This document shows positions 47,015 through 55,300 of a stretch of DNA of 64,000 nt, piece after piece. Position 1 is the stretch's first letter. Every line of letters begins with the position of its first letter. Source of the stretch: Clostridium weizhouense. GTDB taxonomy: Bacteria > Bacillota > Clostridia > Clostridiales > Clostridiaceae. The notes below the pieces were generated by a model, which was not told the DNA's origin, did not search any database, and saw only the letters and a list, made by a program, of their open reading frames with translations. Made by a program: the position numbers and the translations under genes. The stretch is from assembly GCF_019431045.1 (NCBI RefSeq), contig NZ_JAHXPT010000001.1:124001-188000 (forward strand). The letters are read 5' to 3'.

Positions 47015-47662
47015 ATGCTTTTATTTAGGAGTTCATTACCAAATTTAAAATCTGATATTAGGTTTATTCATGCTGTACCCAATGCACCTAATGTGGATAT
47101 ATATTCAGATGGAACTATGCTTCATCAAAACCTTGCGTTTGGACAAGTTACTAAATATATCACACTTCCAACAGGCAAACATGATATACAATTATTTAAA
47201 GCTTATACAAAAGAATCTCCTATAATATCCAAATCTATAGAATTATTACCTAACACATCTACTACTGCTAATGTAGTTTTAGAAAATGATAACATAAATT
47301 TTTTAACTATAGATGATACAGAGTGTGATTGTGACTATAACTCATTTTTATCATATGTAAGATTTATTAATCTTTCACCTGATTCTTCCATGTTATCTTT
47401 GAGTTTACCAAATGGACCTGTACTATTTAATGAAGCTAGTTATTTAGAAACTAATAATTACTACCCAGTATCTCCAGGTATATATAATTTTGTTGTATCA
47501 TCTAGCATTAATAATTTTAGTAAATTTATAAATATGATTAATTTAAAAAATGATATGTTTATTACAATATACATTGTTGGGATGATGAATGATTCTCCTA
47601 AGATTGGATATATCCTTGTCAAAGATAATATTAATAAGAAAGATAAAATATTATTAGTGTAA
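47015..47662 (+). CDS. DUF4397-domain protein
   Basis: This 215-aa protein has two related beta-rich repeats of the DUF4397 type: IRFIHAVPNAPNVDIYSDG with LPTGKHDIQLFKA at residues 10-70, and VRFINLSPDSSMLSLSLPNG with SPGIYNFVVSS at residues 110-165. The function of DUF4397 is not established. A GAGGAG site lies 12 bases before the ATG. It has no signal peptide and forms a transcription unit with the Asn-rich gene before it. A strong terminator follows. Confidence 0.78.
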   Translation: MLLFRSSLPNLKSDIRFIHAVPNAPNVDIYSDGTMLHQNLAFGQVTKYITLPTGKHDIQLFKAYTKESPIISKSIELLPNTSTTANVVLENDNINFLTIDDTECDCDYNSFLSYVRFINLSPDSSMLSLSLPNGPVLFNEASYLETNNYYPVSPGIYNFVVSSSINNFSKFINMINLKNDMFITIYIVGMMNDSPKIGYILVKDNINKKDKILLV

Positions 47663-47680
47663 CTTTTTAAAACTATTTTC

Positions 47681-47718
47681 AATAATGGTTTAATAAAAAT
47701 TTATTAAACCATTATTCT
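47681..47718 (+). terminator. Terminator of the Asn-rich/DUF4397 operon
   Basis: AATAATGGTTTAATAAA pairs with TTTATTAAACCATTATT around a tiny loop, 19 bases after the stop, and may also serve the convergent tetR gene. Confidence 0.85.
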
Positions 47719-47759
47719 TATACATTGATTATATATAATTAATATTAATTACATATAAT

Positions 47760-48374
47760 TTATATCTTTAGCATAGCTAAAATCTTTTTAAATAGAATAG
47801 GCTTTACAGTTTCTATATCTGTTGGTTCCTGGAGTATAATTGTAGTAAAACATACACTTCCAACTAACTCAATTATCATAAATAATGTGATTTCAGCCTC
47901 TTCTTTACTCATACCTTGTTTGATTAAATTATTTATGAAAATTTCTATTACTCTTCTTCCATTATCATATTCTTCCTGCTTCATTATAGCTTTCCTATAT
48001 AATCCCCAAGATATATTTTTATTTATAAGTTTAAGAAGTAATATATTATTTTTTAAAGCATTTATTACATAATCTAAAAAAAATAATACTTTTTCATTAA
48101 AATCATCGATAGAAGCATTAACTGTTGCTTTTAATGCTTCATTAAATATTTTATTACTCTTTTTTAATATAAGTTTATTCAAAAGATCATACTTGTCTTT
48201 AAAATAAAGATAAAATGTTCCTTTAGCAACACCTGCCTTATTTACAATATCATTTATAGCTGTCTTTTCTATCCCTTGATTAAGAAATAAATCATACCCA
48301 GCTGAAAATAGTTGTTTCTCTTTTATTTTCTTTTTCTGGGTAACCCTATCAACTTTTTCATCACCTAAGTTCAT
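47760..48374 (-). CDS. TetR-family transcriptional regulator
   Basis: This 204-aa repressor has the TetR helix-turn-helix in GIEKTAINDIVNKAGVAKGTFYLYFKDKYDLLNKLI near residues 33-68, and a ligand/dimer domain after it. A GGAGG site precedes the ATG. It is transcribed away from the ABC-F gene (135 bases between starts), a layout that often means it controls the neighbour. The inducer is unknown. Confidence 0.85.
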   Translation of the reverse strand: MNLGDEKVDRVTQKKKIKEKQLFSAGYDLFLNQGIEKTAINDIVNKAGVAKGTFYLYFKDKYDLLNKLILKKSNKIFNEALKATVNASIDDFNEKVLFFLDYVINALKNNILLLKLINKNISWGLYRKAIMKQEEYDNGRRVIEIFINNLIKQGMSKEEAEITLFMIIELVGSVCFTTIILQEPTDIETVKPILFKKILAMLKI

Positions 48375-48509
48375 TTTTATTCCTCCATAATATAATGCCT
48401 TAAATTGATATACATATTATAAAATAGTATAATCATATAAGATATGTGATTTTCCCACCATATTCTAATATATATTCAATTATAACAATAAAACGTTGGA
48501 GGATAAATA

Positions 48510-50432
48510 ATGATTGTTTTAAGTTGCAAAGATATAAGTAAAAGTTATGGAATAAATGATATTTTAAAAGATGTAACCTTTTCCGTTAATGAGGGAGATA
48601 AAGTAGGTATAATTGGTTCAAATGGAGAAGGAAAATCAACTCTATTTAAAATACTTTCAAAAGAAATCCTTCAAGATAGTGGCGAAATTTTTATAGATAA
48701 AAATAAGTCTTTAGGATACTTATCTCAACATTTAGATTTAAGTTCTGATAATAGTATCTATGATGAAATGTTAAAAGTTTTTGATGACCTTATACAATTA
48801 GAAAATAAAATTTCTAAGCTTCAAATAAAAATGAGTGAACCTTATGATGCAAATAATGCTAGCTATCATGAAAAAATTATAAAAGATTATACTACGGCTC
48901 AAGATTTATATGAAAATAGAGGCGGTTATACTTATAAAGGAGAAATATCTCGTATTGTTAAAGGGTTAGGATTTAATGAAAGCGATTTTGATAAATCAAT
49001 CTCTACATTAAGTGGTGGTCAAAAAACAAGAGTAGCACTTTGTAAACTTCTACTTTTAAAACCAGATATATTATTACTTGATGAGCCTACGAATCATTTA
49101 GATTTAGATGCTATAGAATGGCTTGAAGAATATTTAAAAACTTATAAAGGATCTGTTTTGGTAATATCACACGATAGATTCTTTTTAGATTCTGTTACTA
49201 ACATAACTTTTCAAGTTATAAATGGACATGTAAATTCTTATAATGCTTCCTATACTAAATATTTAGAATTAAAAGAAAAAGATTATGAAACTAAATTAAA
49301 AGCTTATAATCTTCAACAAGCTGAAATTAAAAGACAAGAAGCAATTATAGAAAAATTTAGATCTTTTAATAGAGAAAAAAGTATTAAAGCTGCTGAAAGT
49401 AGAGAAAAAGCTCTTGATAAGATGGAATTAATAGATGCTCCAGATAAAGAAAAATCAGCATCAAAAATAAATTTTCAGACTTCTGTAAAAAGTGGATATG
49501 ATGTATTACATGTTGAAAATTTATCAAAAAGTTATGGTGAAAAAACTTTATTTTCTAATTTATCATTTGATTTAAAGCGAGGTGAAAAACTTGCATTGAT
49601 TGGTGAAAATGGTCGTGGTAAAACAACTTTGTTTAATATAATAATGGATAAAATAAAAAACGATACTGGTATAAAAGTATTAGGTGCTAATGTGAATGTT
49701 GGATATTATGATCAAGAGCAATCTGATCTTAATATGGATAAAACTATAATAGATGAAATTTGGGATGAGTTTCCTGAATTAACTACAACAGAAATAAGAA
49801 ATGTTCTTGCTTCATTTCTATTTACCAATGATGATGTTTTTAAAACAATTGATAAATTAAGTGGTGGAGAAAAATGTAGAATAAATCTATTAAAGCTAAT
49901 GCTATCAAAATCTAATTTACTTCTTTTAGATGAACCTACCAATCATTTAGATATACCATCTAGAGAAGCCCTAGAAGAAGCCATATTAAGTTATGATGGT
50001 ACTTTAATTGTAATTTCTCATGATAGATACTTTTTAAATAAAGTAATTAATCGAATATTAGAACTTACTGAAACTGGTGTAGTTGATTACTTAGGTAATT
50101 ATAGTTATTATAATGAAAAGAAAAAAAATCCATTAAGATTTGAACATTATACTGAATCAAATTCTAATAAAACTAAGACACAAATAAATGAAGAGAAAAA
50201 GAAAAAAAGAGCCTTAGATAAAGAACTTAAAGCTCATAAAAATAAAATAAAAACTCTTGAAGATACTATAAGTAAAAATGAAGAAGATTTACTAAAACTT
50301 CAAGAAGATTTATGTAAAGAAGAAATTTATTCTGTTCCTTCAGAAAGTGAAAGAGTTAATAAAGAAATCAAAGATAAAGAAAAGATTATTGAAGATCTTT
50401 ATGAAGAATGGGAAGAATTATCTAGTATATAA
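48510..50432 (+). CDS. ABC-F family ATPase
   Basis: This 640-aa protein has two ABC domains and no membrane segments: Walker A GSNGEGKSTLFKIL and GENGRGKTTLFNII, signatures LSGGQKTRVALCK and LSGGEKCRINLLK, and LLLDEPTNHLD in both halves. A basic inter-domain linker (about residues 240-310) and a coiled-coil C-terminus (KKKKRALDKELKAHKNKIKTLEDTI) match the Uup/YdiF type. ABC-F proteins act on the ribosome. Some give resistance to ribosome-binding antibiotics. Resistance cannot be claimed here, but the divergent TetR gene makes it a candidate. A GGAGG site lies 7 bases before the ATG. Confidence 0.88.
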   Translation: MIVLSCKDISKSYGINDILKDVTFSVNEGDKVGIIGSNGEGKSTLFKILSKEILQDSGEIFIDKNKSLGYLSQHLDLSSDNSIYDEMLKVFDDLIQLENKISKLQIKMSEPYDANNASYHEKIIKDYTTAQDLYENRGGYTYKGEISRIVKGLGFNESDFDKSISTLSGGQKTRVALCKLLLLKPDILLLDEPTNHLDLDAIEWLEEYLKTYKGSVLVISHDRFFLDSVTNITFQVINGHVNSYNASYTKYLELKEKDYETKLKAYNLQQAEIKRQEAIIEKFRSFNREKSIKAAESREKALDKMELIDAPDKEKSASKINFQTSVKSGYDVLHVENLSKSYGEKTLFSNLSFDLKRGEKLALIGENGRGKTTLFNIIMDKIKNDTGIKVLGANVNVGYYDQEQSDLNMDKTIIDEIWDEFPELTTTEIRNVLASFLFTNDDVFKTIDKLSGGEKCRINLLKLMLSKSNLLLLDEPTNHLDIPSREALEEAILSYDGTLIVISHDRYFLNKVINRILELTETGVVDYLGNYSYYNEKKKNPLRFEHYTESNSNKTKTQINEEKKKKRALDKELKAHKNKIKTLEDTISKNEEDLLKLQEDLCKEEIYSVPSESERVNKEIKDKEKIIEDLYEEWEELSSI

Positions 50433-50450
50433 ATACTATCTTTAATAATA

Positions 50451-50505
50451 AGTTCTTAGCTTCAGGTAAACACTAAAATTTAACCTAAAGCTAAGAACTA
50501 TTTTT
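50451..50505 (+). terminator. Terminator of the ABC-F gene
   Basis: AGTTCTTAGCTT and AAGCTAAGAACT, with inner AGGT/ACCT pairing, are followed by ATTTTTTAT, 18 bases after the stop. Confidence 0.88.
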
Positions 50506-50511
50506 TATCCT

Positions 50512-50703
50512 AGTATATTTATCTTTTATTATAAGCCTGAACTGACATTAAAATTTGCTTTTTAGAACCCTTAAGTGAGAGTCAAAATTTTTATATTTAG
50601 TTCCTCGAACTTATTCCACGAATGTACATGAGTAGAGTTTCATATATAAATTCTGTTCATGAGTTTTATATTATAATATCAACATTGACTTAAAATATAT
50701 GAT
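50512..50703. mobile_element. Family-A element, diverged copy
   Basis: CTGAACTGACATTAAAATTTGC and TTTTTAGAACCCTTAA match the inner left arm, and ATTATAATATCAACATTGACTTAAAATAT the right end, of the 227-bp copy at 23014. It lies between the convergent ABC-F and dut genes. Confidence 0.6.
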
Positions 50704-50718
50704 TTTACATTCTATATA

Positions 50719-51159
50719 TTATCTAATTCCAGACGATCCAAATCCATTTTCACTTCTTTCAGTAGTGCTTAATTCATTAGACTCTATTACATTTACTTTA
50801 AATACAGGTTTTATAACCATTTGAGCTATTTTCATTCCTTGTTCAACCTTAAAAACTTCATTGCTATGATTTATTAAAATAACTCCTATTTCTCCCCTAT
50901 ATCCTTCATCTATAGTTCCTGGAGAATTTAAAGTTGTTATTCCATTTTTTAAAGCTAATCCACTTCTCGGTCTTATTTGTGCTTCTGTATCCTTTGGAAG
51001 TTCTATTTGTATTCCTGTATGTATTAAGGCTCTTTCTCCTGGAGATAACTTAATTTCATCTACTGAATATAAATCTAAACCAGCATCTCCCTCATGTGCA
51101 TAGTTAGGTATTATTGCTTTATTATTAATCTTTTTTATTTTTAATGTATATTTTTCCAT
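50719..51159 (-). CDS. dut: Deoxyuridine 5'-triphosphate nucleotidohydrolase
   Basis: This trimeric dUTPase (146 aa) hydrolyses dUTP to dUMP and keeps uracil out of DNA. The motifs are in order: [51 protein letters not shown] and the C-terminal [10 protein letters not shown]. An AGGTGG site lies close before the ATG. It lies between two repeat copies and stands alone. Confidence 0.94.
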   Translation of the reverse strand: MEKYTLKIKKINNKAIIPNYAHEGDAGLDLYSVDEIKLSPGERALIHTGIQIELPKDTEAQIRPRSGLALKNGITTLNSPGTIDEGYRGEIGVILINHSNEVFKVEQGMKIAQMVIKPVFKVNVIESNELSTTERSENGFGSSGIR

Positions 51160-51186
51160 GTTACCACCTGCTTTAAACTAAGTTTT

Positions 51187-51320
51187 AGTCACATAAAAAA
51201 ATAATAAATTAAATATCTTAGAATAATAATTATTCAATAAATTAAATAACTCTATACTCTTTTGTTACAGATTTAAATTTATAATATATATTTATTAACC
51301 TACTATTTTTTAATGTGGCT
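51187..51320. repeat. Family-B element, diverged copy (about 134 bp)
   Basis: The left end AGTCACATAAAAAAATAATAAATT is mirrored at the right by CCTACTATTTTTTAATGTGGCT. It lies just upstream of dut. Confidence 0.5.
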
Positions 51321-51342
51321 TATTTGATTATAGAGTATTAAT

Positions 51343-51400
51343 AAAAAAATATCAAAAAAGATTGATATTTTTTTATTAATTATTATCAATCTTTTTTGAT
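51343..51400 (-). terminator. Terminator of the Cna-B gene
   Basis: The 17-bp stem ATCAAAAAAGATTGATA / TATCAATCTTTTTTGAT is followed on the minus strand by ATTTTTTTATT. It is a textbook intrinsic terminator 51 bases after the stop. Confidence 0.8.
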
Positions 51401-51450
51401 TAATATATAAGTTTATTACTACACTAGTAAGTTATATATAAATATACTTA

Positions 51451-52116
51451 TTATTTAAATTTATTTTTGGAACCTTGTTTTAACTTATTAACTATCATTA
51501 TGCTACCTTCTGTATTCTCACTACTTATACAAACTTCATTCCACTTAATATATTTAGGTTTTTGAAAATAATTTTTATTTACAATTTCTATAATTCTATA
51601 ACAGCCTTCAGGTAAATTATTAAATATAACTTTTCCTGATTTATCAGTTAAACAAGATTTAACAAAAATCGGACATACTCCATTTAATCTATAAATATTT
51701 ATTTTAGCTCCCTCTAAATAAGTTTTTTCTTGTCCACAGTGTAGTATTGATACAACAACTATTTTTCCTTTAATATGTTGCTGACAAGATTCATTGTTAC
51801 CATTATTCAGTCTATTTTTTTTCATACTTGATGTATAAGAATTAGAAAAATCTCCATTAATGGTATCCAACTCATCATTTAAATTATCTTTAATGTTATT
51901 AACAGAATCGTTTATTTTTTCCTCATAATTTGTAATAAAATCATCCATATCACAATCCATATCAATATTATTGTTATTTCCGAAATCATTATTTATAGTT
52001 TCAAATAGACAAGTATTCTCGTCACAATCATAATCCTTTATTTTTTGATCTGATGTTGAAAAACTTGCACTAATATTATTACTACTGTACTTGTTAACAC
52101 TACTGTCATTATCCAT
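51451..52116 (-). CDS. Cna-B/SpaA-like domain protein with an acidic N-terminus
   Basis: This 221-aa protein has about 110 Asn/Asp/Ser-rich residues and then one beta-sandwich domain of the Cna_B/SpaA type: IVVVSILHCGQEKTYLEGAKINIYRL, DKSGKVIFNNLPEGCYRIIEI. Such domains form surface or pilus stalks. This one lacks a signal peptide, a membrane segment and a sortase LPxTG motif, so secretion is not supported. A spore-surface position by another route is possible. A GGAA-type site precedes the ATG. Confidence 0.65.
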   Translation of the reverse strand: MDNDSSVNKYSSNNISASFSTSDQKIKDYDCDENTCLFETINNDFGNNNNIDMDCDMDDFITNYEEKINDSVNNIKDNLNDELDTINGDFSNSYTSSMKKNRLNNGNNESCQQHIKGKIVVVSILHCGQEKTYLEGAKINIYRLNGVCPIFVKSCLTDKSGKVIFNNLPEGCYRIIEIVNKNYFQKPKYIKWNEVCISSENTEGSIMIVNKLKQGSKNKFK

Positions 52117-52198
52117 AAAAAAATTCCTTTCATCATATTTTTTATATATTAATAAAGTATGATTTAAAAATATTTTATGTGCTTATGAGTTTTATATT

Positions 52199-52316
52199 AA
52201 GTATATGAAAAAATAACAACTCCAAAATTCCCATATTATTTTTCATTAGGCAAATCTATTAATGTAATAAAAAATAAACTTCGAATGTATACTTGTTATC
52301 TTGTTTATTATGGTTA
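52199..52316. repeat. Family-B element, diverged copy (about 118 bp)
   Basis: AAGTATATGAAAAAATAACAACTCC at the left and GTATACTTGTTATCTTGTTTATTATGG at the right match the element ends. It lies between the Cna-B gene and the stop of the large GGDEF gene. Confidence 0.45.
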
Positions 52317-52324
52317 AAAATTAA

Positions 52325-55300
52325 TCAACAAAATAATGATATTGATAATTGCCCAAAATATTTTATTAAATTAAGGTCATCTTTAGTAAATTCTTTTTCA
52401 TTAACAGAAATAGATATATATATCAAGGCAACAATATACCCATTAAATATAAGTGGTGTTATACATAATGATTTCCAATCCGGAATTCCAAAAGATTCAT
52501 TTATATAGGTATTATTCCAATCAATTAAGCATAAATCATTATTATTGTTTATACTTTCTTTTATTAAATCCCAATTAAAATCTTTTATATCACAAACCCC
52601 TTGCTCATATCTTTTTTTGTTGTATACTTTTAAAATCTTGTTATTTTGTATTATAAAAATAGATGCATATTCTGACTCTGTTATTTGAATTATCCTAGAA
52701 AGAAAATAATAAATCTTTTCTTTAATACTTGATTTTATTTTTATCATTTCCATTATATCTTTTGTAACTAATTTAAAATTATCATCTTTAGTATAATTTG
52801 ATTGGAATATTGTATTTATTCTACTCTCCGAATCATTTGATTTATTTATTGATATTAAATTTTTACTCCATATAGTAGATTTATTTTTTCCTTCAGCTTT
52901 AGATTTATATAATGCTTGATCAGCTAAATTTATAAGCTCTTCTGAATTAAAAGAATGTTTTAAATATACAGATATCCCCAAACTAATAGTAACTTTTCTC
53001 TTATCTCCTAAAATCTTAGCTTTTTCCACTTGTTTTCTGATTTTTTCCGCTAAATTATAAGCAGCATTTTCTCCTTTATTAGGTAATAATAATATAAACT
53101 CTTCTCCTCCATATCTTACAAATACATCTTTTTTAGCTAAACATTTCTTAACTTCTTTTGTTATTTTTACCAATACATCGTCACCCGTTTGATGTCCATA
53201 CCTATCATTTACACCTTTAAAATCATCAATATCAAAAATTATTAATGAAAATTCTTTATTTTTTTCATATGAATAATCTAATAAATCATGAAAAGATGTT
53301 TCTAAATATTTTCTATTATAAGCCCCTGTAAGTTTATCTAATGTAGAGTTTATTCTAAGTTTATACTGATCTAATAAGAAAATGATAAATGGTATAGCCT
53401 TTTCCACTTTATTCTTAGATTCACTATTTATATAATTAATGGCATTGTCCGATATTAAAATAAGTTTACCCTTAATTCTTTCATTACTATTAATTAACTT
53501 CCCTTTATTACTAAATTTAATATACATACAACTCTTCATTTGATTGTATGAAATTTTATCATTTATTCTATTATCATTATTAGATATAATTAGTACATCT
53601 TGTGTTGAATCTACTTTTAGAGAAAAATATTTTTGTATTTCATTTTTATCACTTATTCTATACTCACATATTACTTCATTTTCTCCAATATTATTTTCCA
53701 TAACTATCATAGCTTTATTGGCTAATGTTATTCTTGCAAAATATTTTAATATAGTTTCTAAATTTTTTATTATATCACTAGAAAAATTTTTTAATATTTC
53801 ATCTATGTCTATTACATAATTATAATAACATTTACTATAAAATTCCTGCATTAAGTTAAAAATTTTTTTATTTTTTAGTATATTATCCGTTTTTAATTTC
53901 TCTAATAATTCTTGCATTTCTAAAATATTATCAAGTTTATCTATAATTTTTAAACCTATTTCAGTAAATATAAGTTTTTTTAAAGTAGTTCTAAATTTAT
54001 TATATACAATTAAAAATCTACTATTATTTACATATAATAATTGATCTTTCTCTGGTAATGACTTAATAATATTTATAAACATATCTATAGATTCATAATA
54101 ATAATTTATTGCTAATTCATAACATCCTAACTCATCATACTTTTCCGCTATAATTGAATATATGTTTGCTTTTATATTTTTATTATTACCAAAAGATATT
54201 ATCCTTAAAGCTTTATTAATTAATGTATTATAGCAATTAGGACATCTAAAATTTAATTCTAAATACATATATTCCATTTGTGTATCATAATCATTTGGAT
54301 ATTCTTCTAAATTAAAAAATAATTCTTTTGCAAAATCTTTGTAACCTAAATCTAAAATAATTCTTATACTAGTTATTAATATCTCTGCTCTTATAAATCT
54401 TTTTTTAATCTTTTGAACCTCATCTATTAATAAATTAACTATCTTTTTTATTTCACATTCATTCTTAGATTTAAATATAAGAACTTGATAATATTGACAT
54501 CTAATTTTACTATATTCAAAACTTTGATAATCTAATATTATTTCATTTATATCTTTTAATTCTTTAAATGCAAATTCAAAATTGTATATTAAATAATTAT
54601 ATAATGCTGAAGTAGATTTCAAATTTACAATATCAAATTCTGATAACTTTACACTGTTTTTAATTTCCATAATTAAATTATAGTAATTAGATGCTAATTT
54701 TAAGTCTCCTAATTTACTGTATGACCAACAAAGAAAATTGCAAATTCTAAATATATATCTATCAAAATTATGTTCCTTTGCAATTTCCAATGCATATAGT
54801 AATTCTTTTACTGAATTTTTATATTCTTTATTTTCAATATAAATTATAGCTATCTGTATCAAACTTGATACTTCTTTTTTATATACTTTATACTTATTAC
54901 TTAATTTATTAACTTCTAAAATATCTTTTAAAATATCTTTTATATCTTTTCCACACTCTTTATTTACTAACTGATAATTAAGTTTAGCACTTAAGATCCC
55001 TACATAATTATTTTCTATATTAAATATACTTAAAGCTTCTTTCAAAGAATCCTTTATCTTTTTATCACATATACCTTGGCTAATATAAATTTGACTAAAC
55101 AAAACCTTTGACCATGCATACACACCTACATTTATATTATTTTTGTTACAAATTTCAAAAACTTTTTCTATATAGTTTAAACATAATTGTTTATCTCTTT
55201 CTATTTTAGCTAATAAGGCTAATGCATAATAATAATATGCTTCCCCCTTAGGATATATTATTTTATTTAATAAATCTCTAACTACATTTAGTGAATTATA

